A stretch of 54,110 nucleotides of DNA from a virus: the IMG/VR virus record IMGVR_UViG_3300042484_002120, positions 1-54,110 of that record; one strand, 5' to 3'. Shown one piece after another: positions 34,358 to 47,300 of the stretch. The stretch's first letter is position 1; every line of letters begins with the position of its first letter. The notes beneath the pieces were generated by a model. It ran no database searches. It had not been told where the DNA came from and saw nothing but the letters and a program-made list of their open reading frames with translations. The position numbers and the translations under genes are program-made.

Positions 34358-34942
34358 CTATTTAAACCAAGAGACAAGAGAGTATTTCGTACCCTGAATA
34401 ACAGGGTGAGCGATATGGAGGTAAGGAAAATTGCTTGGGAACAAAATTACAGAACCTAATTTTGGTTCAACCGTTACGCCAAATGTTGGGAATTCCAATT
34501 CTCCACCTAATTCAGGTTCACCAAGTATTGTCACAACACTAAAAACTCGCGAGTTATCTCTAAAGTGGTCATAATGAGCATGATACTCAGAGCCTGGAAG
34601 ATACTTCAAAACAGAATAAGGCTCGTGAAAGCCATTTGGCAACATGTGTTCTTCTGAGTAATCCCTTATCGCTTTTTCCATTGGAAGGCGAACAGCAGAA
34701 TCAAACAAGCGAGACAAGTCGGTTGGCTCATACGGCTTCATTAGTGGAATTAATCCGCACTCTAATGAAGTTCGGTAGGAAGTGACCGACCCTCCTTCTC
34801 CAACCCCAGAGTTCCCCCAAGTGAGTTCACTCCACTCATTTTCTGCTTCTGTATTTAAACAGTCTATGAAATTAGCAACACTTGACGGGTCTAGCATCTC
34901 TTCATAAACAGAAATGCATGTTGCTGGGGATACGTGATTCAT
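34358..34942 (-). CDS. 2-oxoglutarate/Fe(II) oxygenase, prolyl 4-hydroxylase-like
   Basis: A 194-residue protein with the jelly-roll oxygenase signature. H123-Y-D125 (A-H-Y-D-H) supplies two iron ligands, H179 (H-P-V) the third, and K186 after H-P-V-I-Q-G-T-K binds 2-oxoglutarate. P-x-x-G-S-V-I-L-F-P at about 160-169 is the usual strand before the distal His. Length fits the stand-alone P4H-like group. It would hydroxylate a protein side chain or a small molecule using O2 and 2-oxoglutarate. The genes around it encode many Pro-rich collagen-like fibres, so these prolines are one candidate substrate; a small molecule shared with the halogenase is the other. The start overlaps the upstream gene by 4 bp. 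Confidence 0.88.
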   Translation of the reverse strand: MNHVSPATCISVYEEMLDPSSVANFIDCLNTEAENEWSELTWGNSGVGEGGSVTSYRTSLECGLIPLMKPYEPTDLSRLFDSAVRLPMEKAIRDYSEEHMLPNGFHEPYSVLKYLPGSEYHAHYDHFRDNSRVFSVVTILGEPELGGELEFPTFGVTVEPKLGSVILFPSNFPYLHIAHPVIQGTKYSLVSWFK

Positions 34943-35349
34943 ATTGCCTCAAATTCTCCTGAATAATACCGGTTTCCATCAGGAGAGCAAACGATAAAAG
35001 TTTTTTTGCCAGGAGTCGTTATACGAGGCCTAAATCTTATTATGTGATTTTCTCTTAATCTAGGAACAAAAACTTCAGTACCGTTGTTTCCTGTAATGCG
35101 CAAAGTGGTTTTTTTATTAAAAACTACAAACTCATTAGTAATGTCAATACTGTAAATAAATCCAGTTTTTGCGGTTTGTTTAAATTCAATATTATTCACT
35201 TCTGGAGTTGAAATAATGGAGATTTTATTAGCAAAAATACCATCTTCTTGATTGCCGTATCTTATTTGCAGACCAGAAAGTTTTGCTAACTTTTCTGCTT
35301 CACCGGCTTCATTAGTTATATTCCAGGGAATATAAACAAATCGCTTCAT
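34939..35349 (-). CDS. Unknown beta-rich protein of the halogenase operon (136 aa)
   Basis: A 136-residue protein with no recognised domain. The sequence (F-V-Y-I-P-W-N-I-T-N-E-A-G-E-A-E-K-L-A-K...F-V-V-F-N-K-K-T-T-L-R-I-T-G...T-F-I-V-C-S-P-D-G-N-R-Y-Y-S-G-E-F) suggests mostly beta strands. It overlaps both neighbours by 4 bp (ATGA), so it is made together with the oxygenase. It may be a partner or a structural protein. Codon use looks like that of its neighbours, rich in A and T. Confidence 0.55.
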   Translation of the reverse strand: MKRFVYIPWNITNEAGEAEKLAKLSGLQIRYGNQEDGIFANKISIISTPEVNNIEFKQTAKTGFIYSIDITNEFVVFNKKTTLRITGNNGTEVFVPRLRENHIIRFRPRITTPGKKTFIVCSPDGNRYYSGEFEAI

Positions 35350-35576
35350 GACAATTCGGCTATTTTGCTTTCAATTAAATCAAGAGACGAAATCAAGGTG
35401 TTTACCCTGGTGCGCTCGCCAACAAAAGAATCAATTGGGTCACTTGCCAGCAAAGGGTCATAAGCATCAGGGTCTAGGCCCATGCGAATTAATTGAGTGT
35501 AGATGTCTGTTTGAATTCCACTTTTAACAGAATTCAAAGCCATCAATTTTTGTTCATTTGTAAGACCAAGGTCCAT
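35346..35576 (-). CDS. Small GLDPD protein B (76 aa)
   Basis: A 76-residue helical protein with R-M-G-L-D-P-D-A-Y-D (about residues 31-40). It is a paralog of the 79-residue protein at 31802-32041: the central helix-GLDPD-x-aromatic-D block aligns without gaps. It starts the halogenase operon and lies 9 bp after the His-rich fibre gene start region, so it may be transcribed with the fibres from upstream. Function unknown; small size and two copies suggest a binding or chaperone role. Confidence 0.6.
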   Translation of the reverse strand: MDLGLTNEQKLMALNSVKSGIQTDIYTQLIRMGLDPDAYDPLLASDPIDSFVGERTRVNTLISSLDLIESKIAELS

Positions 35577-35585
35577 CTTTTTCTC

Positions 35586-37592
35586 CTAAATATTTATAAG
35601 AACGTATGCTGACCCAGAAGAGGCAGCAAAGTTGTCTGAATCTGCTGTTAGACCTGCGCGAGTGTCGTATGTAATTGTACCCGCTACCGAGTCACTAACT
35701 ACGAGAATAGCACCTCCGCCACCTGCGCCGCCTCGCTTGCCGGTTGTTCCCGTACCGCCTGAGCCACCTGCTCCGCCTGTGCCACCTGCTCCTCCGGAAC
35801 CTCCGGAACCGCCTGCTCCTCCTGCTCCGCCTGCTCCTCCTGCTCCTCCTGCTCCTCCTGCTCCGCCTGCTCCGCCTGCTCCTCCTGCTCCTCCTGGATA
35901 AACGGTTGGAGGGTTTGCTACTGAAGTTGGAGCATTGGGGTGGTGGGACCACGTGTTGGTTCTGGTTGGGGAGTGAGAATGCGCACCATGAGCGGGCGTG
36001 TGGGCGTTGGGATGAGTGTGATATTCATGGGTTGAATGAGGTGTCCAATGATTATCGTGACCTATGAATCTCCCGTGATACCTACGGTCGTCGTGTCCAC
36101 CCTCACTGCTGGGATGACTGTGTCCGCCATGTCCGTTTGGCTTTGCATGGTAATGAGGGAATGGATAGTGATGACTTAACTGAAAGTAAGCATGCCACCA
36201 GTGAGGGTTCCAGTGATGCGAGCCACCATGGGGGCCATCATTGTGCGGATGGTGTTCATGTCCATTGTGATGATGATGTGGATTTGCGTGGTGATGCGGA
36301 GTTCCTCTATGAAAGTGATGAGGGGTCGCGTGGGCATAATGGTGACCCTTGATATCTGAAGCATGTACGTGTTCCTGAACGTTTTCGTGCTGTTGAGTAT
36401 GGGCTCTTGTGGCATGACCATGAAAGTTTGAATGATTTGTGTAGTGGTGATGATGGGATGGATTATGTGTTGCAGCATTTGGGTGCGTATGTGGCGCGTT
36501 GTGAACACTCAATGATGGAGCGGAGCCTCCAGGACTTCCAGTAGCACCAGTGCTTCCAGATGCCCCAGCAGCGCCAGCGGCTCCAGATGCTCCTACCGCT
36601 CCAGATGCTCCAGATGCCCCAACAGGACCACTCGCTCCAGATGAACCCGTTGCTCCTGATGAACCTGATGAACCAGTTGTACCCGAAGAACCTACGGAAA
36701 TAAACTTTCCTGACCCAATAATGTGTTTAGCGACCACACAGACGATTCCTCCACCAAGACCGCCTGCTCCTCCAGCGCCGCCTGCTCCTCCTAAACCAGG
36801 GGAGCCAGTTGCGCCAGGACTACCAGAAGAACCAGGACTACCAGAAGAACCAGGGCTTCCGCTTGCTCCACTGCTTCCAGTTGCCCCAGCAGTACCCGAC
36901 GCTCCGACAGAACCAGGATTACCCTGTCCGCCAGAAGCACCAACTGTTGTTGCTGACGGTCCATATGAACCTGTTGCTCCAGGGGAACCTGTTGCACCAG
37001 CAGAACCAGGACTACCAGTTGCGCTAGCGGGCGTACCAGTTGCTCCAGCAGAGCCAGTTGCTCCAGGGCTTCCTGTGGCACCTGCGCTTCCTGTTGCTCC
37101 AGGACCTGTTGCTCCAGAAGGGCCTTGTGAACCAGATGCGCCTTTAGACCCTCCACCAATAGGAATCATCCCTGTGGTGTGCATGAACACTCCACCAGAC
37201 ATTGCGTTGATGTCTTTGTATAGATATTCAGGAAGTGCGGTTATTCCAGGGCTAGTTCCGCCTCCACCTTGTCCACCAGCACGATAAGTAATCGCGGATT
37301 GAGAATGGCCTTTGACTGTTCCGTCAGAAACGGTAGATGCGGCTTCACCAACTGTCCCAGAAGAGACAGAACCAATTCCGATGTAGCCATTATTTGTAAG
37401 AGTGTTCTTAACAAAGACTCGGTAGCCATTTGTATTGAGGAAAACGTCTGCATTAATCACCAGATTGTTATAGAACATGTCTGACGTAATCGCTGTGTTT
37501 GATGTTACGACTACGTCGCCGTCCCCACCATGTCCGTATATTTCGTCATTAGCAGCACGAGCAACGCTTTTTTCAATTCTAGAAATAGCCAT
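35586..37592 (-). CDS. Collagen-like and histidine-rich tail fibre
   Basis: A 668-residue protein with an AGGTG ribosome site. Residues about 15-75 form a module shared with the 254-residue protein encoded upstream (Y-G-x-G-x-D-G-D...G-Y-R-x-F-V-K). Then come collagen-like Gly-Ala-Thr/Ser tracts (150-265 and 303-358), a Gly-rich core with G-G-G-I-V-C-V-V-A-K at 280, and residues 362-555 containing 58 histidines in 194 residues with many HxH and HHH clusters. A long G-G-A tract and a C-terminal strand G-G-G-G-A-I-L-V-V-S-D follow. The His domain should bind divalent metals. It looks like an insertion into the simpler scaffold of the neighbouring gene. Probable virion fibre. Confidence 0.75.
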   Translation of the reverse strand: MAISRIEKSVARAANDEIYGHGGDGDVVVTSNTAITSDMFYNNLVINADVFLNTNGYRVFVKNTLTNNGYIGIGSVSSGTVGEAASTVSDGTVKGHSQSAITYRAGGQGGGGTSPGITALPEYLYKDINAMSGGVFMHTTGMIPIGGGSKGASGSQGPSGATGPGATGSAGATGSPGATGSAGATGTPASATGSPGSAGATGSPGATGSYGPSATTVGASGGQGNPGSVGASGTAGATGSSGASGSPGSSGSPGSSGSPGATGSPGLGGAGGAGGAGGLGGGIVCVVAKHIIGSGKFISVGSSGTTGSSGSSGATGSSGASGPVGASGASGAVGASGAAGAAGASGSTGATGSPGGSAPSLSVHNAPHTHPNAATHNPSHHHHYTNHSNFHGHATRAHTQQHENVQEHVHASDIKGHHYAHATPHHFHRGTPHHHANPHHHHNGHEHHPHNDGPHGGSHHWNPHWWHAYFQLSHHYPFPHYHAKPNGHGGHSHPSSEGGHDDRRYHGRFIGHDNHWTPHSTHEYHTHPNAHTPAHGAHSHSPTRTNTWSHHPNAPTSVANPPTVYPGGAGGAGGAGGAGGAGGAGGAGGAGGAGGSGGSGGAGGTGGAGGSGGTGTTGKRGGAGGGGAILVVSDSVAGTITYDTRAGLTADSDNFAASSGSAYVLINI

Positions 37593-37593
37593 A

Positions 37594-38357
37594 TCACACC
37601 TGTGACATATAGTAGACGGTTCCTGGGTTTTGTCCAGTTACATCAGTGGTTATTCCAGGAGCCAATACTTCAGCAGAAGAAACGATGAGAATTACTCCTC
37701 CGCCTGCAGGGGCAGTTCCCGGCGCTTTGATGTAAGCCGTGCCTGACGCTGGTCCAGAAATGTAGCGAGCAGCAATGATAACTATTCCGCCCCCAACTTG
37801 ACCTAGTCCGCCAGCACCTCCACGCAAAAAGGTAGGACCACCTGCAGCAGTGACGGAATAACCAGTAATTGCTTGTCGTGGAATTCTGAAGTAGTTAGCG
37901 CCACCCATTGATGAGTGGGGAACAGTTGCCAAGACGCCAGTCGCGGCTCCACCTAAAGAATGAAGTACTGGTTCCAGTATTCCTCCGCCCTGGGCGATAG
38001 AGCCAGCGGTTGCAAAACCGGTCGTGTAACCAATCGTTGAGTTGGTTCCCATGAACTTTAATGTGCCCTTAACGAAGATTCTGTATCCGTCGGGCTGTAG
38101 GCGGCAACTCGTATTGATGGTCAAATCGTTGAAGTACATATCGCGCGTCATTGTATAGACACTCGCAGACGGAGCCATGCTTAGGACTGTCGTGGTTCCG
38201 TCAAGTACAGCATCGCCGTCAGCGCCTGTTCCATAAACAGAGTCAACGGATTCGTTAAAGTAGGCATTCCAGACTGTTCCATCAAATTGCCAACTCTTAG
38301 AGCCGACAGTAAATATTTGATTTACATACGGAGAAGCAGGAAAAGTAATCGCTGGCA

Positions 38358-38358
<1 letters not shown>
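37594..38358 (-). CDS. Tail fibre scaffold protein, paralog of the His-rich fibre
   Basis: A 254-residue protein. Its N-terminus (P-A-I-T-F-P-A-S-P-Y-V-N-Q-I-F...W-Q-F-D-G-T-V-W) recalls the N-terminal module of the collagen fibres. Residues about 39-105 (Y-G-T-G-A-D-G-D-A-V...D-L-T-I-N...G-Y-R-I-F-V-K-G-T-L) and the end (G-G-G-I-V-I-I-A-A-R-Y-I-S-G ... G-G-G-V-I-L-I-V-S-S) match the first and last parts of the His-rich protein, without its collagen and His domains. It starts on the stop of the 49-residue gene (TAATG). A minimal fibre head is likely. Confidence 0.6.
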
Positions 38359-41935
<3,577 letters not shown>

Positions 41936-41948
41936 TCAGGGCCAAGCA

Positions 41949-42137
41949 TTAAGCTTTCTTGCCGAATGCTTTATCGTTTGGATTCAGGTAACGCATGATA
42001 ACAGGGAGACCAGCTGCCCAGAGAGCATTTGCTGCCATCTTGATGTCTCCTGTTGAAACGTAAACCGCGACTGCTGCACCAAGGACGCTTCTTGCGTACG
42101 ATGCTGCCATTGCTTTTTGTTCTGCTGTGATTTTCAT
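41949..42137 (-). CDS. Small membrane protein, holin-like (62 aa)
   Basis: A 62-residue protein with a ribosome site (AGGAAA) and two moderately hydrophobic stretches (about residues 13-28 and 33-48, ...A-R-S-V-L-G-A-A-V-A-V-Y and A-L-W-A-A-G-L-P-V-I-M-R-Y-L), ending in N-P-N-D-K-A-F-G. Similar short proteins with an R-Y-L-N-P-N-D-x-A-F-G ending occur in tail or lysis regions of several environmental phages. It lies between two fibre genes and far from the lysis cassette, so holin is only one option. Confidence 0.5.
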   Translation of the reverse strand: MKITAEQKAMAASYARSVLGAAVAVYVSTGDIKMAANALWAAGLPVIMRYLNPNDKAFGKKA

Positions 42138-42145
42138 GTTTTTTC

Positions 42146-43483
42146 CTATCCAGTTACGACGATGTGGAAATCGTCAAGACCAATTAATGAGCCATTAATT
42201 GTTACTACGACTGCGTCTAGGCTTGAACGAACAACATCGCAGTTGACAGTTTCTCCAGTAGACACTTGATAAACCTGAACAAGGACATTCTTTGTATTGA
42301 ATTTGTGCGTGACGGTCGTGACCGAAGTAGTGCCAGAAGAAGCAGCACATGGCTGATGAGCAACACGGGCAAGTACTGAAGGGTCTGTAGTTACAGCACC
42401 AGCGCTTGTTTTGATACCGAGGGCTAAACGAGCATCTGCGGCAGTTGAAGAACCAGTACCACCATGCTCTACGGCAACATCTGTGGCCGCCCATGTTCCT
42501 GTTGCGATTGTTCCAAGAGTTGTAATTGATGTTTGACCAACATAGTCAGCATGAATGTCAATTGCGTCTGAGGTGATTTGTGTTCTGTTGGCAGTTACGT
42601 TGACATTGATTGTATTTCCGTTTTGAGAAATACCATCTCCGGCAGTAAATGAGCCGGCACCAGAAAACTGGGTCCACGCAATGCCTGTTGAGTCAATTGT
42701 GATTGTTCCGTTTGTGGAGACAACAAATCCCTTGTCGGAGTTGACAGAACCTTCTTCAACAAAGGTAAATGTTCCAGGCTTTAGTTCACCAGTATCGACT
42801 GTTCCGTTTGCGTCAGAAGAACGAAGTGCGGTACCAGAAGCAACGGCTACGTAAATACCGTTTTCGGCTGCGGCACCACCAATTTGGTTTTTTACAAGTA
42901 CACGGTCGCCAGCAACAAGCTCTACGCCGTCGATTTCGTCGCCAGCCTGAAGGTCTGCTGTTAGGTCAACTGCAGCAGTAGTTGCAACTCTTACTGACTG
43001 CTTGACGTCAAGACCCTGACGAGCGGCGTCTACATATGCCTTTGTGGCAATATGTGCATCCAGTGTTGGGGTGGCAACCTTGGCCCGGCCGCTCGCGTCA
43101 CGAATTATCAGTTTGTCTGCGGTTGCTTCGGCAGTAGCATCACCAAGTTTTGTAAAATCTGCTGCAGTTAAAAGACCCGCAATTGATGATGTCGCAAGTT
43201 CTGGCGTGATAGTTATCTGGCCATTTGACTCATTTATTGTAAGAGCGGTAGCGTTTGGCCCGCCGGAAACTACAGCATTAGCAGCCCCACCAGTTTGACC
43301 AGTTGACGCAAGAAGCGTTCTCCACGCAGTGCCGGACCAAACCTTGATGACGTCTTCGGCCGTATTGTAGATTGTGCGACCTTCAAAGTTACCAGACGTT
43401 GGGTCTATAGCCCAGAACTCAAATTTGGCATTAACCAGTTCGTTCTGATTTAGGTCAATATTTGTAAGAAATTTTTGTGCCAT
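42146..43483 (-). CDS. Tail fibre / structural protein with beta-propeller-like head
   Basis: A 445-residue protein starting M-A-Q-K-F-L-T-N-I-D-L-N-Q-N-E-L-V-N-A. This start and the following I-Y-N-T-A-E-D-V-I-K-V-W-S-G-T-A-W-R segment are typical of cyanophage-like structural fibres. Then come D-F-T-K-L-G-D-A-T-A type repeats, A-I-D-I-H-A-D-Y-V-G and a terminal beta domain (V-L-V-Q-V-Y-Q-V-S-T-G...G-L-D-D-F-H-I-V-V-T-G) resembling the one in the adjacent 105-residue protein. No collagen. A virion fibre or shaft is likely. Confidence 0.65.
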   Translation of the reverse strand: MAQKFLTNIDLNQNELVNAKFEFWAIDPTSGNFEGRTIYNTAEDVIKVWSGTAWRTLLASTGQTGGAANAVVSGGPNATALTINESNGQITITPELATSSIAGLLTAADFTKLGDATAEATADKLIIRDASGRAKVATPTLDAHIATKAYVDAARQGLDVKQSVRVATTAAVDLTADLQAGDEIDGVELVAGDRVLVKNQIGGAAAENGIYVAVASGTALRSSDANGTVDTGELKPGTFTFVEEGSVNSDKGFVVSTNGTITIDSTGIAWTQFSGAGSFTAGDGISQNGNTINVNVTANRTQITSDAIDIHADYVGQTSITTLGTIATGTWAATDVAVEHGGTGSSTAADARLALGIKTSAGAVTTDPSVLARVAHQPCAASSGTTSVTTVTHKFNTKNVLVQVYQVSTGETVNCDVVRSSLDAVVVTINGSLIGLDDFHIVVTG

Positions 43484-43495
43484 TTTTACTCTACC

Positions 43496-43813
43496 TTACG
43501 TGAGATATGCTTTACCAGAAAACGCCGCAGAAAACGTCACCGTAATCCGAGTATTACTATTGTATTGTACCTCACCAAATACATGGGTATCTGCAGAATC
43601 CACGATGGTTACCTGTGGCCTGCCCCCAAGTGTGTGGTCTATTACCCAAGTTTCCGATGCTGAGCCTTGAACAAACTCAAGTCGTCTGGTGTTTGCCGAA
43701 GTTCCGCCAATTCCACCGCCCCTGACCAACACCTGGTTTGGTGAGTCTTGATTAATTAAAACCTGGTTTGGCGTATCCTCGTTGATGTTTACTTGGTTTG
43801 GGACATTGCTCAT
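43496..43813 (-). CDS. Small tail-associated protein with PNQV repeats
   Basis: A 105-residue protein. The N-terminus holds four short repeats of the type P-N-Q-V-(N/L)-(I/V) (about residues 5-30), three of them in the form P-N-Q-V-x-I-N-x-D. The rest is a compact beta domain (W-V-I-D-H-T-L-G-G-R-P-Q-V-T-I-V-D...T-V-T-F-S-A-A-F-S-G-K-A-Y-L) like the end of the neighbouring fibre. The ATG overlaps the stop of the preceding gene (ATGA). Probably a structural accessory that caps or attaches a fibre. Function not certain. Confidence 0.5.
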   Translation of the reverse strand: MSNVPNQVNINEDTPNQVLINQDSPNQVLVRGGGIGGTSANTRRLEFVQGSASETWVIDHTLGGRPQVTIVDSADTHVFGEVQYNSNTRITVTFSAAFSGKAYLT

Positions 43814-44181
43814 CTAGTAACTTCCTCGGACAGAGTAAAGCTTCCTTGTACAACCCTAGACACCACGCCTTCAAGACTTACTATTTCTAAGTCATAAACT
43901 CCGCTACTAGTTATTCCTGCGGTTACTGTTGCGCTCATTATTAAAATAATTCTTCCATCTTCTGCAACTATTTCTATACGGCCGTTTGCTGTAGTCAGTT
44001 CTACGATTGTCGTAGTTGAAGTGACAGTTCTTCTGACTTGCATTCTTGCAGTGAAGCCCTCGAGGTCATATGGATGAAAAATGGTTGGGTCTACAGGGTC
44101 GGGGTACTGAAGGTCGATAATTCTAGAGAAGGTCGCCCCTTGTTGACAAAATATGTTGTATACGCCTGCAATCATGGCCAA
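43810..44181 (-). CDS. Tail or baseplate structural protein (123 aa)
   Basis: A 123-residue beta-rich protein with an AGGAG ribosome site. It begins M-A-M-I-A-G-V-Y-N-I-F-C-Q-Q-G-A-T-F and has P-Y-D-L-E-G-F-T-A-R-M-Q-V-R-R, G-R-I-I-L-I-M-S-A-T-V and G-V-Y-D-L-E-I-V-S. This pattern recurs in a family of small phage proteins before fibre genes and looks like an adaptor domain. It starts the - strand fibre array and is divergent from the secreted 1010-residue protein. Family name uncertain. Confidence 0.5.
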   Translation of the reverse strand: MAMIAGVYNIFCQQGATFSRIIDLQYPDPVDPTIFHPYDLEGFTARMQVRRTVTSTTTIVELTTANGRIEIVAEDGRIILIMSATVTAGITSSGVYDLEIVSLEGVVSRVVQGSFTLSEEVTR

Positions 44182-44253
44182 CTCCTAGAGATTCTTCAGT
44201 ATTCATTGTAGTTGAGAGAAAACCCTTCAATAGCAAGTAAATAATGGTCTTGA

Positions 44254-44373
44254 CCCCAAACTAGCACAAAGAATTCAAAGTCTATGATTTTTGCTGTTTG
44301 TCAAAATGGTAAAATTGTTTTGTCTTTGGGGCAACGACTATCGCATTTGGGGAAATAGGTGTCATTTTTGGGG
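44254..44373 (+). repeat. Phased TTTGGGG repeats upstream of the secreted protein gene
   Basis: TTTGGGG occurs at 44325, 44346 and 44367, spaced exactly 21 bp apart, which is two turns of DNA. An inverted copy (CCCCAAA) lies at 44254-44260. The set fills the divergent gap (44182-44358) and the third copy lies 8 bp inside the GTG start. TAAAAT at about 44311 could be a -10. The geometry looks like a regulator binding array rather than coding sequence, as an in-frame TAG lies between copies. Confidence 0.55.
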
Positions 44374-47300
44374 AACACTAGAATAAAAATTAGAAAATCG
44401 GCTTGGATAAACATGCCGGTGATTCTTCTATCTTTATTCACTTCTGTTTTTAGTGTTGGAGCTTCGGCGTCAACAGTTATTACGAATGGCGGCTTTAATG
44501 GCTCTAACGGCTGGACCATAGTCCAGAACGGTGGAAGCGGGATGGCCTTCAATAGTGCCCTCCAGTTTTCTTATGCAACGGGAGAAGTCAGCCAGTCTTT
44601 CACCGTAAGCCCAAATGAAACTGTAGAAATCTCGTTTACTGTTGACAACTCAACCACAAACAGTGTTGGTCAAGGGGCGATTGCAGATGCATGGAACGCC
44701 ACACTTACTGCTGGTGCAACAGTAGCAAGCGTGGGAAGGTCGACGGCCCACAATCAAGAAACCTTTACATTGTCACTAAGCGTCCCAACTGGAGTATCTT
44801 CTGCGACCTTGAACTTCAGCGGTGTGGACAATGGGTTCTGGTCGGGAGTCTATGGACCCATAATCGACAGTGTTTCAGCCAACATAACGCCAGCACCCTT
44901 TGTTGCGACAGGATACCCAGCAGACCAACAGTGGGAAGCTGTCACTTACGGCGCTGGAAAGTTTGTGGCTGTTGCTTCTTCTGGTGACGGCAATCGTGTC
45001 ATGACTTCAACAAATGGTAATTATTGGACCTCAAGAACGTCTGCCTCAAATAGTAACTGGCAGGGAATTACGTATGCAGATAACCAGTTTGTTGCAGTTG
45101 GCTCAAATGCCGTAATGACCTCGCCTGATGGAATTACATGGACATCAAGAACTGCACCAAACGGCGAGTGGCAGGCAATCACAAACTGCGGTGGTCTTTA
45201 TGTTGCTACTGCAACATGGGGAAGCAATTACGTTATGACTTCTACTAACGGTTCCGACTGGACCATTAGAACACCTGCACATGCGTGGTCACATGATGCA
45301 GTGGCCTGTAGCGCAGAAGTTCCACGATTTGTTTCCGTGTCTCAGTTTGGTAGAGGTTGGTCGTCAGCAGACGGAATTTCTAATTGGTCTATTCAAAATC
45401 CAGGCGCAATCGTAGACATAAGAACGGTTGCGTTTGGTGCTGGTCGTTTCTCGTGGCTTGAATACAGCACAAATTCAGGAAATAGATATGGTGCGTACTC
45501 TACAAACGGAGTTAACTGGACAAACACAGCAAGCGCCCCAGCCAACCAGTGGAAATACATTACATATGGTGGAAACAAGTTTATTGCCGTAGCAGAAGGT
45601 GGAGTTAATTCACGCTCTGCTTATTCAACCGATGGTGCAAACTGGACGCTTGGTTCTGGAATTCCAAACAACTCATGGCAGGGTGTTGCTTATGGGGCAG
45701 GAAAATACGTTGCGGTAGCAAACTCTGGGACAGGGAACAGGGTTATTACCTCTGCTGATGGTCAATCATGGGAAAGCCTTTCTGTTAGTTACCTTAACCC
45801 GGTACAAAATTTAACTGCGACAGCAAACAGTGACGGAAGCGTAAGTCTTGATTGGGATGCTCCAGAGGCAAGTAACACTGAAATATACGGATACTCAATC
45901 AACTTTGTTGACTACGACGATGGTGTTGAGCGTGGTGGATGGGGTATCTGGACAGTTGCTGCGAATACGTCTTATTTACTTAATGATTACATGTTTACTG
46001 GAAGCAACCCGGTTACTACTGGGTACGGCCCTGTCCGTTTCAAGGTATACGCAATGACTGGTCCGTGCGCAGGTGTTGGAAGTGGTTCCTGCATGTACGG
46101 CCCAAGCACCAGTGCGGATGCAGATGTTGTCGAACCTGTTCCGTCTACAACTACAAGTAGTAGCAGCACTACTACAACTACTGAACCGGAAGTCGTTCCT
46201 CCGCCTATTGAAATACCTCCAACAGATAACACCACTGTCTCAATTCCAGAACTAGAAACACCAATTTCCCCAACCACAACAACCGTTATTGAAACAATAT
46301 TTAACCCACCAGTGGAGGTAACCCCAGTTGAGACACCCACGAGCGAAGGTAACGCCGAAGGTGATGGACCCGCCGCCTCGGTACCACAATATGCCCCAGA
46401 ACAAGAGACAACAACACAAACGGATGAACCGGCGATAGTTGTTCCAGCAGATACCCAAGATGCAGCTGATGCTGCAGTTGCGGATATTTTTGACGGCCCT
46501 ATGTCTGATGCAGGACTTGCAAATGCAGTTGACGATTTGGTTGCAGATGCCGGAACACCAGAACAATTAACCGCCGTAGTTAATTCACTTCTTGACCAAG
46601 AACTAACAGACACGCAATTTTCTACAGTTATTGATTCGGTGTTTGATGGACCTATGTCTGACGAAAACTTTTCTGCTGCAGTTGATGCCGTCTTCGCAGA
46701 TACTTCAGTATTGAGCGACGAACAGTTTGACACCGCGGTGCAAGCAGTGTTTGATGGTCCTTTGTCAACCGAACAGTTTGGCGATGCTCTTGAGGCTGTT
46801 TTTGACGAACCGATTTCTGATGAAAAGTTTGATGCCATTATTGATGCCGTTTTAGATGAACCACTTTCTGACGAACAGTTTGAAGAACTTGTTGGTGTCC
46901 TGGAATCAGACGCAGTTACAGAAGAACAAGTAGCTGCTGCGGTTGATTCGGTTATCGAAGGCGGCGTTACAGAAGACCAAGCTACAGAACTTGCTACCAG
47001 CGAAAAGGTTTTGGAGAGTATCGACGGCGAGCAAGCAGCAGAAATCTTTGATGCTGTGGATATCTCAAATGTAACACCAGAAGAGGCTGCGGCTTTAGTT
47101 GAAGCTGTTCAGGGGGCACCAACCGAAGTTAGAGAATCAATGGAGTCTGAAATTAACGTATTCGATGGGGCCATCGACACGTATGTGCCACTTGGTTCTG
47201 CTGTCGACGTTGGAACACGAAGAGTTGTTGTAGCAGCAGCGACTGCTGCAATGGGTATGACCATGGCAGGTGGAGCTCCATCTGCGCCGTCTGCACCAAG

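Noticed and set aside
36550-37287. Long Pro-rich frame opposite the His-rich fibre
   Set aside because: It is the antisense reading of collagen triplets (Gly-Ala-Thr becomes Pro/Ala runs), with no ribosome site. The same holds for frames at 39708-40337, 40818-41387, 23225-23740 and 25468-25731.
45987-46838. 283-residue Ser/Val-rich frame antisense to the secreted protein
   Set aside because: Low-complexity mirror of the Thr/Glu/Asp-rich repeats, with no start signal; the + strand frame has a signal peptide and domains.
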